This document shows positions 56,747-64,000 of a stretch of DNA of 64,000 nt, piece after piece (positions within the stretch are counted from its first letter, which is position 1; each line of letters opens with the position of its first letter). A program made the translations under genes and the position numbers. The stretch comes from an uncultured Roseateles sp. GTDB taxonomy: Bacteria > Pseudomonadota > Gammaproteobacteria > Burkholderiales > Burkholderiaceae_C. The stretch spans positions 62,001-126,000 of the forward strand of contig NZ_CAMFJS010000009.1 of assembly GCF_945956965.1 (NCBI RefSeq). The letters run 5' to 3'. A model generated the notes under the pieces. The model was given only the letters and a program-made list of their open reading frames with translations, searched no databases and was not told the DNA's origin.

Positions 56747-59137
56747 ATGGTGAAGCGCTCAACCGCTGTTGTGAGCCCGACCGCGCCGCGAGGTGCCGCG
56801 CGGCCGCGCGCCGCCGCCGCGAGCAGCGCCGATTTCAAGCAAGAAGGCCGTGTGCTGCCTTCGCCTGGGCTGAAGAACGCCGCCGTGCTTGACCGCATGT
56901 GCTCGCAGTTTGTGTTGACGCTGACCGTCAAACATGCCGGCAAATTCAATCTGCGCCGCGACTTCAACGGGCTGCTGTCCTTCACCGGCCGCCATCTGGT
57001 CTGGCCCGTGCGGGTGCTGGGCCGGCTGCGTGACTACCTCAAGCAGCGCTGCCAGAACAACGAGCTCTGGAGCGGCCACGAAGCCCTCAGCGACGAGGAT
57101 TTCTTGCTGCGCTACGGCGTTTGGACCGGACCTTTTTCCGAGTCCACCTTGTTCTTCTACCTGGACGAATACGTCAAGGACGCGCCCAAGGACATGCTGG
57201 CCCTGCTGGCCACCACCAGCGAATGGCTGGACCGGCAGTTGAAGCGCGAGTCCACTCTGGTCGAAACCAATATCGATTCGCTGGGCAATCTGCTGCAGCT
57301 CAATCCGGCTGAGCGCGCGCTGCTGCTTTACGGCACCCTGGCGCGCTATCAGCGTGAGCTGCGCGGCGCGCTTGTTGAGTTCAAGGTCAATACTGCGCAA
57401 GAAGCCTTCGCCACCATCGCCGCGGTGGCCGGTGTGAATGCCCAGGAAGTGGCCGAGGCTTTGCGCGCCGGCTCGCGGCTGGAGCGCATCGGCATGGTGG
57501 AGAACCTGATCTCCGAGCACAACATCACCGATCTGGCCGACCTGATGAAGGTGAGCGATCAGCTCCCGCCGGTCTTGATGCGCGAATACAAAGGCCCGCA
57601 TGACCTGATGGCGGTGTTCACCCGCCCGGCCTCGAAAAGCAGCTTGACCGCGGCCGATTTTGATTTCGTCAGCGACGACCTGGGCGTGGTGGGCAGTTTG
57701 CTGCGCGAGGCGGTGGCGCGGCATGACGCCGGCGTGAACATCTTGCTCTACGGCCCGCCCGGCACCGGCAAAACTGAGTTGGCCAAGGTGGCCGCACAGG
57801 CGGCGGGGCTGGATCTTTACGAAGTGGAATACGCCGACCGCGATGGCAATTCGCTCTCCGGGCGCGACCGCTATCGCTCGCTGCAGATCAGCCAGGTGTT
57901 CCTCAAGGCCAGCGCCAATGTCGCGCTCTTGTTCGATGAGGTGGAGGACGTGTTCCCGCCGCTGTCGAGCGACACCGCGCAGTTGATGGCGCGCCTGGAT
58001 TCGAGTGGCGAGCAACCGGCCAATGGCTCGGTCAGCGGCAAGGCCTGGGTCAATCAGATTTTGGAAACCAATCCGGTGCCGGTGATCTGGGTCACCAACC
58101 GCATCGAGCAGATCGACCCCGCCTTCCGGCGCCGTTTTCAATATCACCTGGAGCTGAAGTCGCCGCCGCCGGGGGCGCGCCTGCGCCTGGTCAGCACTGC
58201 GTTGGCTGATGTGCCGGTGAGTGAAGGGTTTGCGGCCCGCCTGTCTGAGCGGCGCGGCCTGACCCCGGCGCAGGTGCGCACGGCGGTGCGCTTTGCCCAA
58301 TTGGCCGGCCCGCCTGCGGACTGCGAACGGCTGATCCTGCGCCAGCTTGAAAACGCCGACAAAGCCCTGGGCCATGCTAGCAAGGAGCGTGGCGCCCGTC
58401 CCATGGTGACGCAGTACGCGTTGGATTTGCTCAACTGCGAATCGCGCTTTGAGATCCCTCGCATCGTTGCCGCCCTGCAAAAGCGCAGCAGCGGCAATCT
58501 GTGCTTTTACGGCCCACCGGGCAGCGGCAAGACCGCACTGGCCGAGCACATTGCCCAGAGCTTGCAAAAGCCTTTGATGATCCGCCAGGCCAGTGACTTG
58601 AGTAGCAAATTCGTCGGCGAAACCGAGCAGAACATGGCCCGTATGTTCGAGGCTGCCGCCAGCGAGGGCGCGGTGCTGCTGTTGGACGAGGCCGACAGCT
58701 TTTTGCGCAGCCGCCGCATGGCCGAGCGCAATTACGAGGTCTCCGAGGTCAACGAGATGTTGGCCGGCATGGAGCGATTTGCCGGCGTTTTCATCTGCAC
58801 CACCAATTTGTTTGAAGACCTGGACGAAGCCGCCTTGCGCCGCTTCGCCTTCAAGATTGCCTTCAAGCCGCTGCGCGCCGATCAGCGCGAACGCATGTTC
58901 CGTCGAGAAGCCCTGGGTGACGATGAGGCCGTGCTAGATGCCGATCAAACGGCGCGTTTGGCCGCGCTGGATGTGCTGACGCCGGGGGACTTTGCGGCCG
59001 TGCGCCAGCAGGTGGAAATCCTCGGCGAGCCGCTCACGCCGGATGAGTTTTTATCTCAGCTGGAGGCCGAGCACCGCGGCAAGCCCGGGGTGCGGCAGCG
59101 GCGCGGCATTGGTTTTGCGGCGGCGCTCAAGCATTGA
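56747..59137 (+). CDS. Double-AAA+ ATPase (CDC48-like)
   Basis: This gene encodes 796 residues from ATG 56747 (GAGGG 5 bases upstream). The first 290 residues are helical and without a known domain. AAA domain 1 has Walker A GPPGTGKTEL (about residue 340), Walker B ALLFDEVEDVF and an arginine-finger segment DPAFRRRF. AAA domain 2 has GPPGSGKTAL (about 590), VLLLDEADSFL and sensor CTTNLFEDLDEAALRRF. It resembles VCP/ClpA-like remodelling ATPases, not a protease; the target is unknown. Convergent with a single-receiver protein gene. Confidence 0.9.
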   Translation: MVKRSTAVVSPTAPRGAARPRAAAASSADFKQEGRVLPSPGLKNAAVLDRMCSQFVLTLTVKHAGKFNLRRDFNGLLSFTGRHLVWPVRVLGRLRDYLKQRCQNNELWSGHEALSDEDFLLRYGVWTGPFSESTLFFYLDEYVKDAPKDMLALLATTSEWLDRQLKRESTLVETNIDSLGNLLQLNPAERALLLYGTLARYQRELRGALVEFKVNTAQEAFATIAAVAGVNAQEVAEALRAGSRLERIGMVENLISEHNITDLADLMKVSDQLPPVLMREYKGPHDLMAVFTRPASKSSLTAADFDFVSDDLGVVGSLLREAVARHDAGVNILLYGPPGTGKTELAKVAAQAAGLDLYEVEYADRDGNSLSGRDRYRSLQISQVFLKASANVALLFDEVEDVFPPLSSDTAQLMARLDSSGEQPANGSVSGKAWVNQILETNPVPVIWVTNRIEQIDPAFRRRFQYHLELKSPPPGARLRLVSTALADVPVSEGFAARLSERRGLTPAQVRTAVRFAQLAGPPADCERLILRQLENADKALGHASKERGARPMVTQYALDLLNCESRFEIPRIVAALQKRSSGNLCFYGPPGSGKTALAEHIAQSLQKPLMIRQASDLSSKFVGETEQNMARMFEAAASEGAVLLLDEADSFLRSRRMAERNYEVSEVNEMLAGMERFAGVFICTTNLFEDLDEAALRRFAFKIAFKPLRADQRERMFRREALGDDEAVLDADQTARLAALDVLTPGDFAAVRQQVEILGEPLTPDEFLSQLEAEHRGKPGVRQRRGIGFAAALKH

Positions 59138-59197
59138 TTGCCGGGGCTGAGCGACTGGCGTCGGTCAGCCTTGTTGGCAGGCGTGCCGGCCCCGCGC

Positions 59198-59602
59198 TCA
59201 GGTCCCCTCGGGGTCGACGCTTTCCGTGGGGCGATTGCGCAGCAGCAGTTCGGTCAACTCCAGCAGCTTGGCGGGGCTGAAGGGCTTGGTGAGAAAGATA
59301 TTGGCGCCGGCTTCCAGGGCGCGCGCCTTGGTGGCCGGGCGAATGTCAGCGCTCAGCACCACCACCAAGGCACTGGCCAGGGCGGGATCGGCGCGAATGC
59401 GTTGGCAGACTTCAATCCCGTCCAGTTCGCCGGGCAACATCACATCCAGGAACACCAGATCCGGTCGCAGCGTTTGCGCCAGCGAGAGGCCGAGGCTGCC
59501 GTTGGGCGCCTCGTACAGCGTATGGGTGGATTCTTCCAATGACCAGCGTACCAAGCGACGGATCTCGGCTTGATCTTCGATAAGCAAAATCTTGTGCGGC
59601 AT
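59198..59602 (-). CDS. Single-domain response regulator (CheY-like)
   Basis: This gene encodes 134 residues. A receiver domain only: ILLIEDQAEIRRLVRWSLEE (acidic pair), DLVFLDVMLPGELDGIEV with the phospho-acceptor Asp, VVVLSADI and NIFLTKPFSPAKLLEL with the conserved Lys. There is no output domain, so it acts by protein contact. No histidine kinase is adjacent. The start is ATG 59600-59602. It ends 61 bases from the convergent AAA+ gene. Confidence 0.9.
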   Translation of the reverse strand: MPHKILLIEDQAEIRRLVRWSLEESTHTLYEAPNGSLGLSLAQTLRPDLVFLDVMLPGELDGIEVCQRIRADPALASALVVVLSADIRPATKARALEAGANIFLTKPFSPAKLLELTELLLRNRPTESVDPEGT

Positions 59603-59818
59603 GTCGGAAGGCTCGGCGGAGCACTGAGAATCTTCGCGCATATTACTTTGCAAAAGGGGGCTTGGCATTGGCGCAGGCAGCCCCATGTGAACAACGGCAC
59701 AGGCCTGTCGGGCTTGTGCCTGCCCGCGCCGGTCCTGGCTTGGCTTTTCCTGGCCTAAGCCCGACTGGCTCCTAGAATCACTCCACCTCTTTCGCCTGCT
59801 TCCTCGAGTACATCCGCC

Positions 59819-61108
59819 ATGGTTCCCCACCTCATCACCGCACTGACAGGCCCGATCAATGAGCTGGAGCAGCGCGTGCTCGAATCCATGCCAGCGATTG
59901 AGCGCTGGTTCCGGCTTGAATGGATGGAGCACACGCCGCCTTTCTACAGCTCGGTGGACCTGCGCAACGCCGGCTTCAAGCTGGCGCCTGTGGATACCAA
60001 TCTTTTCCCCGGTGGCTTCAATAATCTGACGCCCGAGATGCTGCCCCTGGCGGTGCAGGCCGCCATGGCCGCCATCGAGAAGATCTGCCCCGAGGCCAAA
60101 AACCTCTTGCTGGTGCCTGAGAACGACACCGGCAACAGCTTTTACCGCAGCAATTTGGCCACCCTGGTGCGCATCTTTACCCAGGCCGGCTTGAATGTGC
60201 GCCTGGGCAGCATGGACCCCGCCGTGGTCGGCCCGACCGAACTGGCCATGGCCGACGGCAGCAGCTTGACCCTGGAGCCACTGCTGCGCACGCGTGGTCG
60301 ACTGGGCTTGAAGGGCTTCGATCCCTGCACGGTCTTGCTCAACAACGATTTGTCGGCCGGCGTGCCGCGCTCGATTGAGCATCTGCATGAGCAGTACCTG
60401 CTGCCGCCCCTGCATGCCGGCTGGCCGACGCGGCGCAAGAGCCAGCATTTCAAGGCCTACGAGGAAGTGGCCAAGAAGTTCTCCAAGCTCCTGGGCATGG
60501 ATCACTGGCTGATCAACCCCGTGTTCACGCCCTTGCAAAGCGCCGACTTCAGCGCCGGCGCGGGGCTGGAGGAGCTGCAAACCCAGGTGGACACCATCCT
60601 CAACAAGACCCGCCGCAAGTACAAGGAATACGGCATCCAGGAGAAGCCCTTTGTGGTCATCAAGCCCGATGCCGGCACCTACGGCATGGGCGTGCTGACC
60701 GTGCGGGACGCCAAGGATCTGGCCGAGCTGGGCCCGCGCAAGCGCTTGGGCCCGGTGGCCGAGGGCGAGGCCGAGCATCAAATCATCGTGCAAGAAGGCG
60801 TGGTCACGCATGAGCGGGTGCATGACGCAGTCGCCGAGCCGGTGGTCTACATGATGGACCGCTATGTGGTGGGCGGCTTCTACCGCGTTCATGCCGACCG
60901 CGGTGTGGATGAGAACCTCAACGCGCCCGGCGCCAGCTTTGTGCCGCTGGCGTTTTCGCAGTCTTCGCAACTGCCGCGCCTGGGTGAGAAGCCCGGTGCC
61001 AGCGCGCCCAACCGTTTTTATATGTACGGCGTGATTGCCCGTTTGGCGATGCTGGCGGCGAGTTACGAGTTGGAAGTCACCGACCCGGAAGCCGAAATCT
61101 ACGCCTGA
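59819..61108 (+). CDS. gshA: Glutamate-cysteine ligase GshA
   Basis: This gene encodes 429 residues of the proteobacterial type first seen in Acidithiobacillus (TIGR02049). Marks of the family are FYSSVDLRNAGFKLAPVDTNLFPGGFNNL, LLVPENDTGNSFY and an ATP-grasp-like C-terminal part KPFVVIKPDAGTYGMGVLTV with VVYMMDRYVVGGFYRVHADRG. It joins glutamate and cysteine, the first step to glutathione. gshB is not in the window. The start is ATG 59819. Kup follows on the same strand. Confidence 0.95.
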   Translation: MVPHLITALTGPINELEQRVLESMPAIERWFRLEWMEHTPPFYSSVDLRNAGFKLAPVDTNLFPGGFNNLTPEMLPLAVQAAMAAIEKICPEAKNLLLVPENDTGNSFYRSNLATLVRIFTQAGLNVRLGSMDPAVVGPTELAMADGSSLTLEPLLRTRGRLGLKGFDPCTVLLNNDLSAGVPRSIEHLHEQYLLPPLHAGWPTRRKSQHFKAYEEVAKKFSKLLGMDHWLINPVFTPLQSADFSAGAGLEELQTQVDTILNKTRRKYKEYGIQEKPFVVIKPDAGTYGMGVLTVRDAKDLAELGPRKRLGPVAEGEAEHQIIVQEGVVTHERVHDAVAEPVVYMMDRYVVGGFYRVHADRGVDENLNAPGASFVPLAFSQSSQLPRLGEKPGASAPNRFYMYGVIARLAMLAASYELEVTDPEAEIYA

Positions 61109-61154
61109 GCGGGTCACTCATTTCTTGCTCCAGGCGCTGCTAAGACATAAAGCG

Positions 61155-61200
61155 GGCGCAGAATGGCCGTTTTGGCTTGCGCGGTGTTTTCGCACACCGC
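61155..61200 (+). promoter_or_regulatory. Leader motif and hairpin upstream of first kup gene
   Basis: GGCGCAGAATGGCCGTTTT (61155-61173) matches the second kup leader (63201-63219) at 16 of 19 bases, and both end exactly 36 bases before the GTG. A perfect hairpin GCGGTGT/ACACCGC (61181-61200) then lies 9 bases before GTG 61210 and could mask the translation start. Confidence 0.6.
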
Positions 61201-61209
61201 CTCGTGCTC

Positions 61210-63102
61210 GTGAGTTCTGCCGACAATAAAAACGCCGCCCATTCACCCTCGGCCATGGCCGGTTTGACTCTGGGGGCCCTGGGCGTCGTTTACGGCGACA
61301 TTGGCACCAGCCCGCTGTACGCCTTGAAAGAGGTGTTCCATGGCGGCCATGTGGCGCCGACGCCCGACAACATCCTGGGCGTGCTCTCGCTGCTGTTCTG
61401 GACGATGACCATCATCGTCTCGCTCAAGTACGTGCTGCTGATTCTGCGTGCCGACAACAATGGCGAAGGCGGCTTGATCGCCATGCTGGCGCTGGCCACC
61501 AATGCGGTGAACGGCAAGCCCGCGCTGCGGCGCCGCTTGATGTTGGTCGGCATGTTCGGCACCGCCATCTTTTTCGGCGATGCGGTCATCACCCCGGCAA
61601 TGACGGTGCTGGGCGCGGTCGAGGGCATTGATGTCTACGCGCCAGAGTTTCACGAGGCCATCTTGCCGCTAACCCTGCTGGTGCTGGCGGGCTTGTTTAC
61701 CGTGCAGCGCATGGGCACGGGCGGCATCGGCAAGGCCTTCGGGCCGGTGATGGTGCTTTGGTTTGCGAGTCTGGCCTTGCTGGGTCTGCCCCATGTGCTG
61801 CAGAACCCGCAGGTCTTGGCGGCCATCAACCCTGCCTATGCCCTGGCTTTTTGCATGACCCACAAACTGGTGGCTTTCATCGCCCTGGGTGCGGTGGTGC
61901 TGGTGGTCACAGGCGGTGAGGCGCTCTATGCCGACTTGGGCCACTTTGGCAAGAAGCCGATCCGTATCGCTTGGTACGGCATCGTCATGCCTTCGCTGGT
62001 GATCAACTATTTCGGCCAAGGGGCGATGCTGCTGGAGAACCCCGAGGGCATCAAGAACCCCTTCTTCTTGCTGGCACCCAGCTGGGCCGAGATTCCCTTG
62101 TTCGTGCTGGCCACGCTGGCGGCCATCGTGGCCTCGCAGGCGCTGATCACGGCGGCGTTTTCGGTCACCAAGCAGGCGGTGCAACTGGGCCTGCTGCCGC
62201 GTATGCGCATCTTGCACACCTCGGTGCGTGACACCGGGCAGATCTATGTGCCCTTTGTGAACTGGGGGCTGTTTGTCTTCATCGTCTTGGCGGTGGTCTT
62301 CTTTGGTTCCTCCAGCAAGCTGGCAGGGGCCTACGGCATTGCCGTCACCATCGACATGACCATCACCACGGTGATGACCTTCTTCGTCATCCGCTATGGC
62401 TGGAAATACCCTTTGCCGCTGTGCATTCTGGCCACGGGCTTTTTCTTCCTCATCGACCTGACCTTCCTGGCCTCCAATATGCTCAAGCTGGTGGCCGGCG
62501 GCTGGTTCCCGTTGATGATAGGCATTGCCATGTTCACCTTGATGCTGACCTGGAAGCAGGGCCGGCGCCTGCTCAGTAATCGCTTGCGTGACGATGCCAT
62601 CGAGCTGAAAAGCTTTCTGGACGCCATCTTCATCAGCCCGCCGCTGCGGGTGCCGGGCACGGCGGTGTTCTTGGCGGCCGAGGCCGGCGTGACGCCGAAC
62701 GCCTTGATGCACAACCTCAAGCACAACAAGATCCTGCATGCGCAGAACCTGTTCGTGACCGTCAAGCACCACGAAGTGCCCTGGGTGGCGCCCGAGCAGC
62801 GCCTGAGTTACGAGAGCCTGGGCCATGACTGCTGGACGGTCAGCCTGCACTTTGGCTTCATGAACGAGCCGGATGTGCCCGAGGCCTTGCAGCTCCTGCG
62901 CCAGCAAGGGGTGCAGATGGAGGAGATGGAGACCAGCTATTTCCTCTCGCGCGATATCGTCATCCCCACCATCGGCAGCGGCATGGCGCTGTGGCGCGAG
63001 AAGCTGTTCGCCAATATGCACCGCAACGCGGCAGCCGCAGCGGACTTCCTGCACCTGCCCACCAACCGGATCGTGGAGTTGGGGTCCAAGGTCGAAATCT
63101 GA
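61210..63102 (+). CDS. kup: KUP-family potassium uptake protein (first copy)
   Basis: This gene encodes 630 residues from GTG 61210. The KUP signature [25 protein letters not shown] is at the start, with [33 protein letters not shown] and [21 protein letters not shown] following. It has twelve membrane spans and a cytoplasmic C-terminus. It moves K+ inward with protons. The GTG start is chosen by analogy with the second copy, which begins with the same Val-Ser-Ser codons. No good Shine-Dalgarno is seen. Confidence 0.96.
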   Translation: MSSADNKNAAHSPSAMAGLTLGALGVVYGDIGTSPLYALKEVFHGGHVAPTPDNILGVLSLLFWTMTIIVSLKYVLLILRADNNGEGGLIAMLALATNAVNGKPALRRRLMLVGMFGTAIFFGDAVITPAMTVLGAVEGIDVYAPEFHEAILPLTLLVLAGLFTVQRMGTGGIGKAFGPVMVLWFASLALLGLPHVLQNPQVLAAINPAYALAFCMTHKLVAFIALGAVVLVVTGGEALYADLGHFGKKPIRIAWYGIVMPSLVINYFGQGAMLLENPEGIKNPFFLLAPSWAEIPLFVLATLAAIVASQALITAAFSVTKQAVQLGLLPRMRILHTSVRDTGQIYVPFVNWGLFVFIVLAVVFFGSSSKLAGAYGIAVTIDMTITTVMTFFVIRYGWKYPLPLCILATGFFFLIDLTFLASNMLKLVAGGWFPLMIGIAMFTLMLTWKQGRRLLSNRLRDDAIELKSFLDAIFISPPLRVPGTAVFLAAEAGVTPNALMHNLKHNKILHAQNLFVTVKHHEVPWVAPEQRLSYESLGHDCWTVSLHFGFMNEPDVPEALQLLRQQGVQMEEMETSYFLSRDIVIPTIGSGMALWREKLFANMHRNAAAAADFLHLPTNRIVELGSKVEI

Positions 63103-63200
63103 GCGCCGCCGGCGCGCTTGTGAGCGGTTCGCACCTTGCCCCTTTCAAATTGCGGCGGCTAGGCAACAGCCGCTGAATTTGATGCGGCGCAGCAAAACAA

Positions 63201-63245
63201 GGCGCAAAATGCCTGTTTTCGATCAAGACGGCGCATCGCGGCGCC
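63201..63245 (+). promoter_or_regulatory. Leader motif and hairpin upstream of second kup gene
   Basis: GGCGCAAAATGCCTGTTTT (63201-63219) repeats the leader block of the first kup at the same distance from the start. A GGCGC/GCGCC hairpin (63230-63234 with 63241-63245) follows, 10 bases before GTG 63256. Confidence 0.6.
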
Positions 63246-63255
63246 GCGCAAATCT

Positions 63256-64000
63256 GTGAGTTCTGAAACAACTGCGCACGGCAAATCGACACTGGCTGGC
63301 TTGACCCTGGGGGCGCTCGGCGTCGTTTACGGCGACATCGGCACCAGCCCGCTCTATGCCTTGAAAGAGGTGTTCAACGCGGGGCATGTGCCGCTCACAC
63401 CGGCCAATATCATCGGCATCTTGTCGCTGGTGTTCTGGACCCTGACCATCGTGGTGTCCTTGAAGTATGTGACCCTGATCATGCGGGCCAGCAACAAGGG
63501 CGAAGGTGGCACCATGGCTTTGCTGGCCCTGGCTGGCACGGCCGTGGCAGACCGGCCGCGTTTGAAGCTGGCCCTGCTCATGATGGGCATTCTGGGTGCG
63601 GCCATGTTTTATGGCGACGGCGTGATCACCCCGGCGATCTCGGTCTTGTCCGCGATCGAAGGCTTGGAGCTGGCCACGCCCGCTTTCAAACCCTATGTGG
63701 TGCCCATCACCTTGGGCATTTTGTTCGGCCTCTACGCCATCCAGAAGCACGGCACCGGCGCCATGGGCGTGGTGTTTGGCCCCATCACCTTGATCTGGTT
63801 CCTGGTGATTGCCTACTTTGGCGTGGTCTGGACCCTGCGCGAGCCGGCCGTGCTGGCCGCTATCAACCCGCTGCTGGCGCTGGAGTTTGCCTTGACCCAC
63901 GGCCATGTCACGCTGGTGGTGCTGGGCGCGGTGTTTCTGTCGGTTACCGGGGCCGAGGCCTTGTATGCCGATATGGGCCACTTCGGTCCCAAGCCCATCC
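63256..64000 (+). CDS. kup: KUP-family potassium uptake protein (second copy, 3' end outside window)
   Basis: The frame is open from GTG 63256 to the right edge, giving 248 residues of an expected 630. It starts [40 protein letters not shown] and keeps [34 protein letters not shown] and [18 protein letters not shown], so it is a paralogue of the gene upstream. The two are tandem and co-directional with 153 bases between. Divergence between the copies is clear along the spans, so the duplication is old. Confidence 0.95.
   Translation, partial: MSSETTAHGKSTLAGLTLGALGVVYGDIGTSPLYALKEVFNAGHVPLTPANIIGILSLVFWTLTIVVSLKYVTLIMRASNKGEGGTMALLALAGTAVADRPRLKLALLMMGILGAAMFYGDGVITPAISVLSAIEGLELATPAFKPYVVPITLGILFGLYAIQKHGTGAMGVVFGPITLIWFLVIAYFGVVWTLREPAVLAAINPLLALEFALTHGHVTLVVLGAVFLSVTGAEALYADMGHFGPKPI

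Noticed and set aside
59603-61117. N-terminal extension of the receiver protein to 639 residues
   Set aside because: The extension is antisense to gshA; the receiver domain starts at its own ATG 59602.

Overview
The window is a GC-rich bacterial chromosome segment (about 65% GC by eye) with tightly packed genes on both strands. Gene content points to a betaproteobacterium of the order Burkholderiales, probably close to Roseateles, Paucibacter or Rubrivivax. The evidence is a PhaM-type polyhydroxyalkanoate granule protein, DUF3567 and DUF2917 proteins, a MetH split into two polypeptides with an S-adenosylhomocysteine (SAH) riboswitch, an HprK-related A cassette, and a ProQ/FinO protein with an Arg/Gly-rich tail. 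The genus assignment is inference. No tRNA, rRNA, CRISPR array, transposase or prophage gene was seen.

Layout. 1-9.3 kb: the end of a TonB-dependent receptor, divergent glpK/glpD for glycerol use, a second TonB-dependent receptor, a lipoprotein, a patatin-like lipase and an RDD membrane protein. 9.4-13.8 kb: the methionine ABC transporter metNIQ lies between two direct copies of a 0.7-kb palindromic non-coding element with 26-bp inverted ends and a hexanucleotide-repeat core. 13.8-19.4 kb: a SnoaL-like protein, a voltage-gated K+ channel with a zinc-ribbon tail, and an ECF-like sigma factor translationally coupled to a membrane Ser/Thr kinase. 19.4-26.3 kb: a degenerate GGDEF protein, a PafA-like phosphatase lipoprotein, a solute-binding protein, a hemolysin III-family protein, a true diguanylate cyclase, a DUF2807 protein and a zinc peptidase. 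26.4-29.4 kb: an uncharacterised four-gene cassette made of a twin-Arg exported protein, a PqqD-like protein, an HprK-like kinase and a nucleotidyltransferase.

29.5-34.1 kb: pssA, DUF2917, a MocR regulator, a DMT exporter preceded by a leader with a terminator, and two small proteins. 34.1-41.0 kb: a leftward run with glcDEF (glycolate oxidase), a methyltransferase inserted between glcE and glcF, phaM, a TraB/GumN protein and a retropepsin-like protease. 41.2-44.0 kb: a nitrogen-control operon torF-like/glnK/amt behind a near-consensus sigma-54 promoter. 44.3-53.1 kb: comM, a glycine-zipper protein, the two metH halves flanking a degenerate HD-domain gene, and proQ. 53.2-64 kb: DUF4197 and an FAH-family hydrolase, DUF3108, DUF3567, a double-AAA+ ATPase, a lone receiver protein, gshA, and two tandem kup K+ transporters sharing a leader motif.

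How the genes work together. Methionine and one-carbon metabolism recurs (metNIQ import, split metH, SAH sensing). Signalling is plentiful (sigma/kinase pair, two GGDEF-type proteins, a degenerate HD protein, a receiver). K+ handling appears twice (Kv-type channel, two Kup). The most interesting unexplained items are the paired palindromic elements around metNIQ, the HprK-related cassette with its candidate exported target, the sigma factor whose DAED-type motif carries a threonine next to its kinase gene, and the structured leader upstream of the DMT transporter.
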